Source: Afipia sp. (lineage in GTDB: Bacteria > Pseudomonadota > Alphaproteobacteria > Rhizobiales > Xanthobacteraceae). From it: a stretch of 64,000 nt of DNA. Numbering within the stretch: position 1 is the first letter of the stretch; every line of letters begins with the position of its first letter. Where the stretch lies: positions 496,001 through 560,000 of the forward strand of contig JACQDM010000008.1 of assembly GCA_016201045.1 (NCBI GenBank), read 5' to 3'. Shown piece after piece: positions 19,173 through 28,258 of the stretch. Below the pieces are notes generated by a model. That model did no database searches, had not been told where the DNA came from, and was given only the letters and a program-made list of their open reading frames with translations. Made by a program: the position numbers and the translations under genes.

Positions 19173-19270
19173 TGTCAGTCTCCAGAACCGCGCCGCGAAT
19201 CCTTTAGATCGTGCGGCCTGACCGGATTCGAAAGGGGCAGCCGCGCATGACAAGCATACGCGGCGTGCGA

Positions 19271-19864
19271 TCAACCGCCGAGCGTGCCCTTGGTCGAGGG
19301 AATCTCGTTGGCCGCCTTCGGGTCGATGGCGATGGCAATCCGCAGCGCCCGCGCCAGTCCCTTGAAGCAGGACTCCGAGATGTGATGCGAGTTATCGCCG
19401 TACAGCGTCTCGACATGCAGGGTAATGCCCGCGTTCATCGCGAATGCGTTGAACCATTCGCGCACGAGTTCAGTGTCGAACGCGCCGATCTTGTCGCGCG
19501 GAAATTCCGACTTGAACACCAGCACCGGACGGCCCGAAATATCGATGACGACGCGCGACAGCGTTTCGTCCATCGGCATGTGAACCGAGGCGTAGCGCGT
19601 GATGCCCTTCATGTCGCGGAGCGCCTGCTTCACCGCTTGCCCAAGCGCGATGCCGACATCCTCGGTCGTGTGGTGATGATCGACATGCAAATCGCCGTCG
19701 GCCTTCACCGTGATGTCGATGCGCGAGTGGCGCGCAAGAAGATCGAGCATGTGATCGAAGAAACCGATGCCGGTCGCGACATTGGACACGCCCGTGCCGT
19801 CGAGATTGACGGTCACCGCGATGTCGGTTTCCTTGGTTTTGCGCTTGATCGTGGCCGTGCGCAT
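19271..19864 (-). CDS. hisB: Imidazoleglycerol-phosphate dehydratase
   Basis: HisB dehydrates imidazole glycerol phosphate to imidazole acetol phosphate. The 197-residue protein is the single-domain form (no phosphatase fusion). It has the metal-binding motifs [33 protein letters not shown] and [20 protein letters not shown]. It is the first gene of the minus-strand histidine block, 98 bases before the DUF2628 gene, and divergent from hslV across a 195-bp gap that must contain both promoters. Confidence 0.97.
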   Translation of the reverse strand: MRTATIKRKTKETDIAVTVNLDGTGVSNVATGIGFFDHMLDLLARHSRIDITVKADGDLHVDHHHTTEDVGIALGQAVKQALRDMKGITRYASVHMPMDETLSRVVIDISGRPVLVFKSEFPRDKIGAFDTELVREWFNAFAMNAGITLHVETLYGDNSHHISESCFKGLARALRIAIAIDPKAANEIPSTKGTLGG

Positions 19865-20007
19865 GAAAATCGCTCCGAAAACCTCAAACTGAGGGTCTTT
19901 GACACGGCCATGACATACCAGCCTCGGCCGCTCTTCGCTACCGCGAGAAAGGCCGAATTTCCGCGATGTTCAGCTATGGTGACCGAATCCGGCGCGCGGC
20001 GGCCGGA

Positions 20008-20036
20008 TTTGCAACGGCGTTGCCGAGCCCATAAAT
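20008..20036 (+). promoter_or_regulatory. Possible heat-shock (RpoH-type) promoter of hslVU
   Basis: TTTGCAA (20008-20014) and CCCATAAAT (20028-20036) are separated by 13 bases and lie 23 bases before the hslV ATG. The second block matches the RpoH -10 pattern CCCCATNT well; the first is a partial match to CTTGAA. hslVU operons are RpoH targets in many proteobacteria, which is the other support. The call is tentative. Confidence 0.4.
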
Positions 20037-20059
20037 GAAGGCCGGAACAAGGGGTTTTC

Positions 20060-20611
20060 ATGCAGGCATCACAGAACGACGTCTGGCACGGCACGACGAT
20101 TTTGACAGTCCGCAAGGGCGGCAAGGTCGTGATCGGCGGCGACGGACAGGTTTCCATCGGCCAGACCGTCATCAAATCCAACGCAAAAAAAGTCCGCAAA
20201 CTCGGCAAGGGTGACGTGATCGGCGGATTTGCCGGCGCGACTGCCGACGCTTTTACTTTATTTGAGCGTCTTGAAAGCAAGCTCGAACAATATCCGGGAC
20301 AGTTGACGCGCGCCGCCGTTGAGCTGGCGAAAGACTGGCGCACGGATCGTTACCTTCGCCGCCTCGAAGCGATGATGATCGTCGCCGACAAGGAAGTGTC
20401 ATTGGTACTCACCGGCACCGGCGACGTGCTCGAACCGGAACACGGCGTGATGGCGATCGGCTCCGGCGGCAATTACGCGCTCGCCGCCGCGCGTGCGCTG
20501 GTCGATTCGGACAAGGATGCCGAGACCATCGTTCGCCGCTCGCTCGATATCGCCGCCGACATCTGCGTCTACACCAATCGCAACGTCACCATTGAAATGT
20601 TGACCACATGA
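20060..20611 (+). CDS. hslV: ATP-dependent protease subunit HslV
   Basis: HslV is the proteasome-like peptidase core of the HslUV protease in the cytosol. In the 183-residue protein the catalytic threonine lies in [23 protein letters not shown] after a short propeptide, and [24 protein letters not shown] and [17 protein letters not shown] are typical. It is followed by a DUF2585 gene (4-base overlap) and then hslU, so it is probably the first gene of a three-gene heat-shock operon. Confidence 0.97.
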   Translation: MQASQNDVWHGTTILTVRKGGKVVIGGDGQVSIGQTVIKSNAKKVRKLGKGDVIGGFAGATADAFTLFERLESKLEQYPGQLTRAAVELAKDWRTDRYLRRLEAMMIVADKEVSLVLTGTGDVLEPEHGVMAIGSGGNYALAAARALVDSDKDAETIVRRSLDIAADICVYTNRNVTIEMLTT

Positions 20612-21207
20612 GCGCGAACGTAACGGCGGATTCGCGCTGGCTGACGTTGCGAACGGGCCTTTTGATTGCCGCTGCACTTCTGGTCACACAGGCGAGCCTG
20701 CTCTACGCGATGGGCCGCCATCCGATCTGCACGTGCGGATATGTGAAGTTATGGCACGGCGTCGTGAACAGTTCGGAAAATTCCCAGCACATCACCGACT
20801 GGTACACGTTCTCGCACATCATTCACGGCTTCATCTTCTACGGGCTGACGAAGCTCGCGTTCCCACGCGCGTCGTGGATCGCGCGGCTGATCCCCGCAAT
20901 GGTGATCGAAGGCTGCTGGGAGCTTCTCGAAAACTCCAGCTTCATCATCGACCGCTACCGCGCCGGTACGATCTCGCTGGATTACTACGGCGACAGCATC
21001 GTCAATTCATTATCGGATACGCTGTCGATGGTGACGGGCTTCCTGGTTGCGAAGACGCTGCCCGTATGGGCGACAGTGACGCTCGCGATTTTTTTCGAGG
21101 TGATCGTGGGGTTGCACATCCGCGACAACCTGACGCTGAACATCATCATGCTGATCCACCCGTTCGATGCGATCAAGCAATGGCAGGCCGGGCCTCCGCT
21201 CATCTAA
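20608..21207 (+). CDS. DUF2585 (UPF0314) membrane protein
   Basis: A 199-residue predicted inner-membrane protein with a first hydrophobic segment near 16-34 and further ones in the middle and end. The conserved blocks [68 protein letters not shown] and the C-terminal [20 protein letters not shown] identify the UPF0314/DUF2585 family, common in Rhizobiales and without known function. It overlaps hslV by 4 bases and sits between hslV and hslU, so it is probably co-expressed with the protease. Confidence 0.9.
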   Translation: MSANVTADSRWLTLRTGLLIAAALLVTQASLLYAMGRHPICTCGYVKLWHGVVNSSENSQHITDWYTFSHIIHGFIFYGLTKLAFPRASWIARLIPAMVIEGCWELLENSSFIIDRYRAGTISLDYYGDSIVNSLSDTLSMVTGFLVAKTLPVWATVTLAIFFEVIVGLHIRDNLTLNIIMLIHPFDAIKQWQAGPPLI

Positions 21208-21246
21208 CGGGTTGAGATTCAGCAAACCCGAATTAGCTAAGGTGTC

Positions 21247-22551
21247 ATGACCGACTTCTCTCCCCGCGAAATCGTTTCCGAACTCGACCGCTACATCGTC
21301 GGGCAGACCGACGCCAAACGCGCGGTTTCCATCGCGCTGCGCAATCGCTGGCGGCGGCTGCAACTCACCGGCGCACTGCGAGAAGAGGTGCTGCCGAAAA
21401 ATATCCTGATGATCGGGCCTACGGGCGTCGGCAAAACGGAAATCGCGCGGCGGCTCGCGAAGCTCGCAGGCGCGCCATTCATCAAAGTCGAGGCGACGAA
21501 GTTCACCGAAGTCGGCTATGTCGGCCGCGATGTCGAGCAGATGATCCGCGATCTCGTCGAGGTCGCTATTCTCCAGACCCGCGAGAAAAAACGAAAGGAC
21601 GTGGCGGCGAAAGCGCAACTCGCCGCCGAAGAGCGCGTCCTCGACGCGCTGGTGGGGCCGGGTTCGAGTCCGGCGACCCGCGAATCGTTTCGCAAAAAGC
21701 TGCGCGGCGGCGAGCTGAACGACAAGGAAATCGAGATCGAGACGCAATCATCCGGCGGCGGCGCGCCGATGTTCGAAATTCCAGGAATGCCCGGCGCGCA
21801 GATGGGCGCGATTTCCATCGGCGATATTTTCGGCAAGATGGGCGGACGCAAGAAGACGCGGCGGCTCAGCGTCGTCGATTCGCACGAAATTCTCGTCAAC
21901 GAGGAAAGCGACAAGTTGCTCGACGACGACACGCTGACGCAGGAATCGATCCATGCCGTCGAGAATAACGGCATCGTGTTTCTGGACGAGATCGACAAAA
22001 TCTGCGTGCGCGATGGCGCGCGCACCGGAGATGTGTCGCGCGAAGGCGTGCAGCGCGATCTGCTGCCGCTGATCGAGGGCACGACGGTCAGCACGAAACA
22101 TGGCGCGGTGAAAACCGATCATATCCTGTTCATCGCGTCCGGCGCGTTTCATATCGCCAAGCCATCGGACTTGTTGCCGGAATTGCAGGGACGTTTGCCG
22201 ATCCGCGTCGAGTTGCAGGCGCTGACACGCGACGACATGCGAAGAATTCTCACCGAGCCGGAGGCTTCACTTATCAAGCAATATGTCGCGCTGATGCAGA
22301 CCGAGGGCGTGACACTGAACATCACGCCAGATGCCATCGACGCGCTGGCCGATGTCGCGGTTGCGGTGAATTCGTCCATCGAGAATATCGGCGCGCGCCG
22401 ACTGCAGACGGTGATGGAGCGTGTGCTCGACGAGATTTCGTTCGTTGCACCCGACCGCAACGGCGAGACGATCACCATCGACGCAGACTACGTGAAGAAG
22501 CATGTCGGCGATCTGGCGAAAAACGCCGATCTCAGCCGGTTTATTTTGTAA
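21247..22551 (+). CDS. hslU: ATP-dependent protease ATPase subunit HslU
   Basis: HslU is the AAA+ unfoldase that feeds substrates into HslV. The 434-residue length is normal. It has [16 protein letters not shown], Walker [33 protein letters not shown], a charged I domain (about 110-240), Walker [13 protein letters not shown], sensor I and the arginine-finger region ([19 protein letters not shown]) and [18 protein letters not shown], ending in the typical LSRFIL tail that inserts into HslV. It lies 39 bases after the DUF2585 gene. Confidence 0.97.
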   Translation: MTDFSPREIVSELDRYIVGQTDAKRAVSIALRNRWRRLQLTGALREEVLPKNILMIGPTGVGKTEIARRLAKLAGAPFIKVEATKFTEVGYVGRDVEQMIRDLVEVAILQTREKKRKDVAAKAQLAAEERVLDALVGPGSSPATRESFRKKLRGGELNDKEIEIETQSSGGGAPMFEIPGMPGAQMGAISIGDIFGKMGGRKKTRRLSVVDSHEILVNEESDKLLDDDTLTQESIHAVENNGIVFLDEIDKICVRDGARTGDVSREGVQRDLLPLIEGTTVSTKHGAVKTDHILFIASGAFHIAKPSDLLPELQGRLPIRVELQALTRDDMRRILTEPEASLIKQYVALMQTEGVTLNITPDAIDALADVAVAVNSSIENIGARRLQTVMERVLDEISFVAPDRNGETITIDADYVKKHVGDLAKNADLSRFIL

Positions 22552-22573
22552 GGCGCCGGCGATCTTGCAGCGA

Positions 22574-22661
22574 ATGTCCTGCGCAGGCTTGATCCGCGTA
22601 TCCATCATTTATGAAATTATTTTCGAAGCGGATGGATTGCCGGGCCAAGCCCGGCAATGAC
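22574..22661. repeat. Composite intergenic palindromic element, second locus
   Basis: The right copy is ATTGCCGGG-CCAAG-CCCGGCAAT (22636-22658) followed by GAC, with perfect 9-base arms. The left part (22575-22605) is a diverged, oppositely oriented variant (GTCCTGCGCAGGCTTGATCC then GCGTATCCATC). It occupies the space between the convergent genes hslU and the Smr-domain gene and resembles the element at 14,996-15,082. Confidence 0.8.
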
Positions 22662-22672
22662 ACATCTTGATG

Positions 22673-23257
22673 TTACCGCGCTCGCCGGATCCGCACATAA
22701 AGCGCGCCGTCGCCGCCGTGACCGACATGCGCGGTCTCGAATCCGACGACGACGCTGCGAAATTCCGGCAGGCCCAGCCATTCCGGCACCATGCGCCTCA
22801 AAAGCCCGCGTTCCGCGCCGGGTTCCGCGGTGCGTCCCTTTCCTGTGATGACAAGTACGAAGGTGCAGCCGTCCTCGCTGGCATCGTGCAGAAAATTCAA
22901 AAGCCTGCGATGCGCGCGGGCCTGCGTCATGCCGTGAAGATCGAGCCGCGCGTCGATGTCTTTTTTGCCGCGCGCGAGATGAGATTTCTCGCGGCGACCG
23001 AGCGGCGCGAGCGGCGGCGGAGATTTCGGAGCGCGCGCCGGAGCCTTTGGCAGTTCGATCTGCGGCGGCCTCGCAGCGCTCGACGGCGCGGACGAAGCAG
23101 GTGAAGAGGGTTCGGCGACAGGCGCTTCGGTTGCATTGGCGCGCCTGGTCTTGCGCAGCGGTTTTGCGCTCTTCGTGAAATTCTCCCAAAGCTCGCGGTC
23201 CTCGCCGCTGAGGACGCGCTTGCGGCGCGGCGGATCGAGATTGGGCGGACGCTTCAT
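22673..23257 (-). CDS. Smr/MutS2 domain-containing protein
   Basis: A 194-residue protein with a low-complexity Ala/Pro/Ser-rich N-terminal half (about 35-85) and a C-terminal Smr domain with LDLHGMTQARAHRRLLNFL, FVLVITGKGR, LRRMVPEWL and HGGDGALYVRIRR. Smr domains bind or cleave nucleic acids; the LDLHG and GKG motifs present here are the ones linked to that activity. Its first codons overlap the mltA stop by 4 bases, so it follows mltA in one operon, as in many alphaproteobacteria. Confidence 0.9.
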   Translation of the reverse strand: MKRPPNLDPPRRKRVLSGEDRELWENFTKSAKPLRKTRRANATEAPVAEPSSPASSAPSSAARPPQIELPKAPARAPKSPPPLAPLGRREKSHLARGKKDIDARLDLHGMTQARAHRRLLNFLHDASEDGCTFVLVITGKGRTAEPGAERGLLRRMVPEWLGLPEFRSVVVGFETAHVGHGGDGALYVRIRRAR

Positions 23258-24780
23258 CGTCGTTGACGCACGCGATGCCGCGCGCGGCGCGGAGACTCAA
23301 GTTTGGCTTCGACTTTCGCGGGCGCTTCCTTCGGCCGCGCCTCAGGCAGCGGAATGAGTGCAACTGTCGATGTCGCGGGGGCCACGTTCTTCGTTGCAAC
23401 AGCCGTGTCCTTCGCCGTGTCGGTCTGCGGAAACAATTTGGCGATTTTTTCCGACGGACGATCCGCCGGCAGCGGCATGGTCTTGCCGCGCTCGACAGGG
23501 TCGAGCGACTTCGGCAGCAGCATCGCGAACTGCGCCGGATTTTTCAGCCGGCCCGCGATTTTGCCGGCGTCCGAACCCGCGCCGAAATAAATATCCGCGC
23601 GCGCAGGCCCGACGATAGCCGAGCCCGTGTCCTGCGCCACCATCAGGCGGCGGAACGGCGTGTTGGGTTTATCCGACTCAATCGGAAGATCGCCCGCGAT
23701 AAAGAACGGCGTGCCGTAGACATGCAGTGCCTTGTCGACCGCAATCGAGCGGCCCGCCGTGAGCGGCACGCCCTGCGCGCCGACCGCTTCGTCTTTATCT
23801 GAGAGCTGCACCTCGCGAAAGAAAACATAGGAGCGATTCTGCCGCCGCAGTTCCTTCGCGGCATCGGGATCCTGCTCCATATATTCGCGGATCTTCTGCA
23901 TCGACATCTGTTCTTTCGGAACGATGCCGCGGTCGATCAGGACGCGCCCGACCGGCGTGTAGCCGTAGCCGTTATGCGCTTCGTAATTCAGCCGGACGAT
24001 CGAGCCGTCTTCAAGCCGCACGCGCGCAGAGCCTTGAATCTGGATGAAGAGCAAGTCGGTGTAATTTTTCAGCCAGACGACTTCGAGACCGCGGCCCGCA
24101 ATCGCTCCGTCCTCGATCTCGGCGCGGTCGAAGTAAGGAACGAGTTTTCGCCGTCCGATCTTGCGGAATACGTCGCCCTTGTTCGGCAGGCTGAGACTGG
24201 CCTGCGTAAAACCGCGCACGAACAAATTAGAAGGGCGGCGATACACCGGCACCTGATAGAGGTCGCTCCGTGTGCGCGATCCATCGACAACAGGCTCATA
24301 GTAACCCGTGACGAACCCGGCATCGTCGCCGATGCGGGATATTTGCAGCGGCACGAAATTCTGCTCGAAGAATTCACGCGCTTTAGCCGTATCCGTGATG
24401 TTCGATTCGCGCGCGACGCGGCACGGATCGCGCAGCGATGTGCCGAGCGCCTTGTCGTCGGGAAGCAGCATCGATTGCGCGGCAATCGGCTTGCAGCTGT
24501 CGCGAAACGTCTTGAATGCGGGAAGCGGATCGTCGTCCGACCAGCCTTTGAGGTCGCTCCAAGTCAACGGCGCATATTGCGCGCCGTCGATCTGGATCGG
24601 CCAGACGACGCGGGTGTAGTCGTTGACGTGAACGTTGGAAGCCTGTGAGTGGCGGCCGCGCCGGGCTTCGGCTTCGTCATTCGCCCAGGGCGGGACGAAA
24701 TAAAAGCCCGCGGCGCATGCAAGCAGCCATGCGGCGGACAGCAGCAGAACGTGTTTGTTATTGGCCGCTCTCGGTGCCAA
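23254..24780 (-). CDS. mltA: Membrane-bound lytic murein transglycosylase A (MltA family)
   Basis: MltA cleaves peptidoglycan glycan strands, forming 1,6-anhydromuramyl ends. The protein starts with a membrane or signal segment (VLLLSAAWLLACAAGFYFV), followed by the MltA domain (VTGYYEPVVDGSR, LVPYFDRAEIEDGAI, VWLKNYTDLLFIQIQGSARVRLEDGS, NGYGYTPVGRVLIDRG) and the 3D domain with the catalytic aspartate in VGPARADIYFGAG. The C-terminus is a long Ala/Pro/Lys-rich tail (about 430-508). The start is uncertain: TTG at 24780 (508 residues) has GGAAG just upstream; GTG at 24816 would add 12 residues. It overlaps the end of the Tim44-like gene. Confidence 0.9.
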   Translation of the reverse strand: MAPRAANNKHVLLLSAAWLLACAAGFYFVPPWANDEAEARRGRHSQASNVHVNDYTRVVWPIQIDGAQYAPLTWSDLKGWSDDDPLPAFKTFRDSCKPIAAQSMLLPDDKALGTSLRDPCRVARESNITDTAKAREFFEQNFVPLQISRIGDDAGFVTGYYEPVVDGSRTRSDLYQVPVYRRPSNLFVRGFTQASLSLPNKGDVFRKIGRRKLVPYFDRAEIEDGAIAGRGLEVVWLKNYTDLLFIQIQGSARVRLEDGSIVRLNYEAHNGYGYTPVGRVLIDRGIVPKEQMSMQKIREYMEQDPDAAKELRRQNRSYVFFREVQLSDKDEAVGAQGVPLTAGRSIAVDKALHVYGTPFFIAGDLPIESDKPNTPFRRLMVAQDTGSAIVGPARADIYFGAGSDAGKIAGRLKNPAQFAMLLPKSLDPVERGKTMPLPADRPSEKIAKLFPQTDTAKDTAVATKNVAPATSTVALIPLPEARPKEAPAKVEAKLESPRRARHRVRQRR

Positions 24781-25459
24781 CGAGCTTCCAGTTCGGATCG
24801 CGCGAGGAAATATCACGAGCGAAAGTCCAGATGTCGGTCACGTCGGCGAGCTTGTCGGGATTGCCGTCGACCACCGCGCCGTCCTTGCCGCGCGTGACAG
24901 TGATCATCTGCGACACGAAGCGCAGGGTAATCTGTGCCGTCTTGTCGCGAACCTCCGCGTTCACGATGGAAGCCTTGTCGATCGATGCAAACCGCGTCTC
25001 GACTTTTTCGCCGCGCTGCTCACGTTCTTTGATCGCGTTCTCGAAGCCTTCATAGACGTCGGACGACAGAAGGTCCTTCAGCGCGCGGCGTTCTCCGTTG
25101 GCGAACGCCAGCACGATCATCTCGTAAGCGCTCTTGGCACCCGAGACGAAATGCTGCGCATCGAACGACGGATCGCTGAGCGCGATCTGGTCGAGGCCCT
25201 GCGCGAGTGCGGAACCTTGATCGGCGATTCCCTTCCAGCGATCCACCGGAGTCGCGGGTTCTGCCGACGGTGCCAATGGCGCCTGATCCGTAACCGTGCC
25301 CGGCATCGGCACGACATTATCCGGCGCGCCACGCAGCACATCGCGCGCGGCCTGATTCAGCGGCGGACGCTCTTCTCCGGTTCGCTGACCCAGCACGCTG
25401 CGCAGGCGCAGGAAGATAAAGACGGCCAGGGCCAGAAAAATGATGGTGTAGATGTCCAC
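24758..25459 (-). CDS. Tim44/TimA family membrane-anchored protein
   Basis: A 233-residue protein with one N-terminal membrane segment (VDIYTIIFLALAVFIFLRLRSVLGQRTG), a Pro-rich linker and a C-terminal Tim44-like domain (FVSGAKSAYEMIVLAFANGERRALKDLLSSDVYEGFENAI ... DIWTFARDISSRDPNWKL). In mitochondria Tim44 tethers the import motor; bacterial relatives such as TimA are membrane-associated and of less clear role. The GTG at the first conserved residue was chosen; an open frame continues 14 codons upstream without conservation. It overlaps mltA and leads the Tim44-mltA-Smr operon. Confidence 0.9.
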   Translation of the reverse strand: MDIYTIIFLALAVFIFLRLRSVLGQRTGEERPPLNQAARDVLRGAPDNVVPMPGTVTDQAPLAPSAEPATPVDRWKGIADQGSALAQGLDQIALSDPSFDAQHFVSGAKSAYEMIVLAFANGERRALKDLLSSDVYEGFENAIKEREQRGEKVETRFASIDKASIVNAEVRDKTAQITLRFVSQMITVTRGKDGAVVDGNPDKLADVTDIWTFARDISSRDPNWKLVGTESGQ

Positions 25460-25841
25460 GTCGCATTCACTTTCTGATCGGTGCCAGGATAGCTGCCGCA
25501 AAGTTTAATGGCTGGCCGCGCCGAAATTCGCTGGTGTCGATGTAGGCACGAAAGACGATTCAGCCAATATCACTTAACGCCGCGCACCTGAAAATGGCCG
25601 CAAGGATGGATCGATAACGCCCTTGTTGCGGCCGATTTGGCTTAATTCTAGCCGATACGGCAGTGGCGGCCAACCTTCCGGCCCCCGAACGGGTCCATCG
25701 TCCTTGTCGAATGCGGCAAGCCTATGATAGCCACTCGCCTCGATTGAGCCTGCTAAAGCGGCATTCACTGCAATTCCGGTACGATTTGCGGAAATTTCGT
25801 TCCAGCGCCAGTCCGGATTTCAACGCTCTCGGAGAGATTTC
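25460..25841. other. Gene-free gap between the Tim44-like gene and secB
   Basis: This 382-bp divergent region must carry the promoters of the Tim44-mltA-Smr unit and of secB. The only open frames are short (64 codons or fewer) and have neither a ribosome-binding site nor a recognisable sequence. I find no RNA gene, repeat or clear promoter pair in it. GGAGAGATTTC just before the secB ATG is its ribosome-binding site. Confidence 0.6.
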
Positions 25842-26327
25842 ATGACCAACGGCAATGGCGGCAATGGTGCGCCTCTCGAGAACGCCGCCCCGCCCCAGCT
25901 CAACGTGCTGGCGCAATACATCAAGGATCTGTCGTTCGAGAATCCGAATTCGCCGGCCTCGCTCGGCCCGCAGGACAAGCAGCCTGCGATCAACATCCAG
26001 ATCAACGTCACCGCAAAGAATCTCGGCGAGAACGACTACGAGATCGCGCTGTCGATCGACGGCAAGGCCGACAATTCCGGCACGACTCTTTTCGCGTTTG
26101 AGCTGATTTATGCCGGCGTGTTCCGCGTGCAGAACGTGGGGCAGGAAAATCTGCATCCGCTCATCATGATCGAATGCCCGCGATTGTTGTTCCCCTATGC
26201 GCGGGAGATCATTTCGAACGCGGTGCGTAACGGCGGCTTCCCGCCGCTGATGCTCGATCCGGTGGACTTTGTCGGGCTGTACCGCCAGAACATGGCGCGT
26301 CAGGCCGAACAGATGAAGCCGAGCTGA
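25842..26327 (+). CDS. secB: Protein-export chaperone SecB
   Basis: SecB keeps secretory proteins unfolded and hands them to SecA. The 161-residue protein contains [19 protein letters not shown], the [22 protein letters not shown] strand region, [13 protein letters not shown] and the hallmark [47 protein letters not shown]. The Asn/Gly-rich N-terminus is variable in the family. The stop is 9 bases from the convergent dnaQ stop. secB next to dnaQ is part of the conserved alphaproteobacterial origin neighbourhood. Confidence 0.97.
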   Translation: MTNGNGGNGAPLENAAPPQLNVLAQYIKDLSFENPNSPASLGPQDKQPAINIQINVTAKNLGENDYEIALSIDGKADNSGTTLFAFELIYAGVFRVQNVGQENLHPLIMIECPRLLFPYAREIISNAVRNGGFPPLMLDPVDFVGLYRQNMARQAEQMKPS

Positions 26328-26336
26328 CCCGCTCTT

Positions 26337-27032
26337 TCAGTTTTCCGGTTTGAATTCGTCCCACAGCGGCTTGTCGCCAAGCGTCGCGACGAAAGCGGCG
26401 TGTGCAGCCAAGTCCTGTTCGCTCAGCCGTGGCGCGAGCGGCGTTTCGCGCTGGCGGCGCGGTTGATCAGATTGCACGCTTGAAAACGACGTGCGGGCTT
26501 CGGCCAGAATCATCTGCGACTGACGCGCCCCGATCAAATCAATATAGACTTCCGCCAGCAATTCGGCGTCGAGCAGAGCGCCGTGCTTGGTGCGGCGTGA
26601 ATTGTCGATTGCATAACGCGAGCACAGATCGTCGAGACGATTCGAGACGCCCGGATGCTTGCGGCGTGCGAGCAGGAGCGTGTCGACCAGGCGTTCGCGC
26701 GCAATCGCGGGCTTTGAGACTTTCTCAAGCTCGAAATTGATGAAACCGACATCGAACGACGCATTGTGAATGACGAGCGGCGCCTCGCCGATGAATTCCA
26801 GAAATTCCTCGACCACACTCGCGAACAGCGGTTTGTCGGAGAGAAATTCGGCGGACAGTCCGTGAACCGCGAAGGCTTCCTGCGGCATATCGCGTTCGGG
26901 ATTGAGATAGCGGTGAAACGTCTGGCCCGTCGCCATGCGGTTGACCATCTCGACGCAACCGATCTCGACCAGGCGATCTCCGCGCAAGGGATCGAGGCCG
27001 GTGGTTTCGGTATCGAGAACGATTTCACGCAT
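26337..27032 (-). CDS. dnaQ: DNA polymerase III subunit epsilon
   Basis: DnaQ is the 3'-to-5' proofreading exonuclease of the replicative polymerase. The 231-residue protein has all three Exo motifs: REIVLDTETTGLDP (Exo I), HNASFDVGFINFEL (Exo II) and KHGALLDAELLAEVYIDL (Exo III). The C-terminal tail (about 185-231) is the variable region that binds the alpha subunit. coaE ends 15 bases upstream on the same strand, so dnaQ is probably the last gene of the leftward maf-coaE-dnaQ unit. Confidence 0.96.
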   Translation of the reverse strand: MREIVLDTETTGLDPLRGDRLVEIGCVEMVNRMATGQTFHRYLNPERDMPQEAFAVHGLSAEFLSDKPLFASVVEEFLEFIGEAPLVIHNASFDVGFINFELEKVSKPAIARERLVDTLLLARRKHPGVSNRLDDLCSRYAIDNSRRTKHGALLDAELLAEVYIDLIGARQSQMILAEARTSFSSVQSDQPRRQRETPLAPRLSEQDLAAHAAFVATLGDKPLWDEFKPEN

Positions 27033-27047
27033 GGTCGGTGGTCCGAA

Positions 27048-27647
27048 TCAGCTACGACGCTTGGGCATCTTAACAACTTCGGCCAGAATTTCCCTGATGC
27101 GTTCGCGCACAGGTTCCAATCCATGCCCGGTATCCACGATGAAGTCGGCGCGTTTGCGCTTCTCGGCGTCGGGCATCTGCCGCGCCAGAATCGCGTCCAG
27201 CTTGTCATGCGTCATATTCTCGCGCTCGAGAATCCGGGCGCGCTGAACGTCGGGTGCGGTCGAGACGACAACCACCGCATCGACGCGATTTTCGCCTCCG
27301 GTCTCGAACAGTAGCGGAATATCCAGCACCGCAACCGGCGCTCCGGATTTTTCCGCATCGCTCAGAAATTTCAGCTGATGGCTGCGCAGCATCGGATGCA
27401 CGATCTTCTCCAGCCGCGACATCGCTTCGGGATTGTTGACCACCATCGCCGACAATTTTTGACGGTCCACTTTTCCGTTGACGGTGCTGCCGGGAAACGC
27501 GGCCTCCATCGCCGGCGCCGCCTCGCCTTCGTAAACCTGATGCACGGTGGCATCGGCGTCGTACACGGGCACGCCCGCCTCCACGAACAATTTCGCGGTG
27601 GTGGATTTACCCATGCCGATCGATCCGGTCAGGCCCAACAAGATCAT
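27048..27647 (-). CDS. coaE: Dephospho-CoA kinase
   Basis: CoaE phosphorylates dephospho-CoA in the last step of coenzyme A synthesis. The 199-residue protein starts MILLGLTGSIGMGKSTTAKLF (P-loop), followed by VPVYDADATVHQVY, LEKIVHPMLR, VLDIPLLFETGGENRVDAVVVV and RQMPDAEKRKRADFIVDTG. It begins 2 bases after the maf stop, so no gene lies between them; related genomes usually have aroE there. Confidence 0.97.
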   Translation of the reverse strand: MILLGLTGSIGMGKSTTAKLFVEAGVPVYDADATVHQVYEGEAAPAMEAAFPGSTVNGKVDRQKLSAMVVNNPEAMSRLEKIVHPMLRSHQLKFLSDAEKSGAPVAVLDIPLLFETGGENRVDAVVVVSTAPDVQRARILERENMTHDKLDAILARQMPDAEKRKRADFIVDTGHGLEPVRERIREILAEVVKMPKRRS

Positions 27648-27649
27648 GT

Positions 27650-28258
27650 CTAGACGCTCAAAAGATTTTCGCCGCGTAAAAAAGCCAGTAATGGCAACAG
27701 CGGCAACCCCAAAATCGTAAAGTGATCGCCGTCGACTTTCTCGAGCAGATGCGCACCAAGACCTTCAAGCTGATAGGCGCCGACGCTGGTGGTGACTTTA
27801 TCTCCGGCCGCATCGAGATAAGACGCGATATCTCTCGCGGTCAATTTGCGCATGGTCATGCGGGCAGCGCCGACATGCGAGAACACAACTTGTCCTTGTC
27901 TTGCAACGCTAACTGCGCTGTGCAGCGTATGCATCTGTCCTGCCAGCGCGGCCAATTGATCCGCAGCAGCATCGCGACCGGCCGGTTTGCTGAAAAGCCG
28001 TTCACCCAGCGCCAATGTCTGATCCGCGCCGACGACATAACGCTTCGGATGCAGGGCCGACACGTGCTTGGCTTTTTCGGCCGCCAACAACGTTGCAATC
28101 CCGCCGGGATTTTTCATGCCGGATTTTTGCTGAATGCCGCGTTCGTCGATATTCGCTGGCATTGTTTCGACAGTGAGTCCCGCATTTTCAAGCAGCGATT
28201 TCCGCACGGCACTTTGCGAGGCGAGAATCAGCGGATGGTCTCCGCGCCAGATGCTCAT
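27650..28258 (-). CDS. Maf family nucleotide pyrophosphatase
   Basis: Maf proteins are house-cleaning nucleoside triphosphate pyrophosphatases acting on modified or non-canonical nucleotides. The 202-residue protein shows [61 protein letters not shown], and [28 protein letters not shown]. It overlaps the PPDK regulator gene by 4 bases upstream and is followed by coaE after 2 bases. Which Maf subclass it belongs to (dTTP/UTP or m7GTP type) is not decided here. Confidence 0.93.
   Translation of the reverse strand: MSIWRGDHPLILASQSAVRKSLLENAGLTVETMPANIDERGIQQKSGMKNPGGIATLLAAEKAKHVSALHPKRYVVGADQTLALGERLFSKPAGRDAAADQLAALAGQMHTLHSAVSVARQGQVVFSHVGAARMTMRKLTARDIASYLDAAGDKVTTSVGAYQLEGLGAHLLEKVDGDHFTILGLPLLPLLAFLRGENLLSV

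Noticed and set aside
25574-25768. A 64-codon minus-strand open frame in the gap before secB
   Set aside because: It has no ribosome-binding site and no recognisable sequence, and such short frames are common by chance at this GC content.
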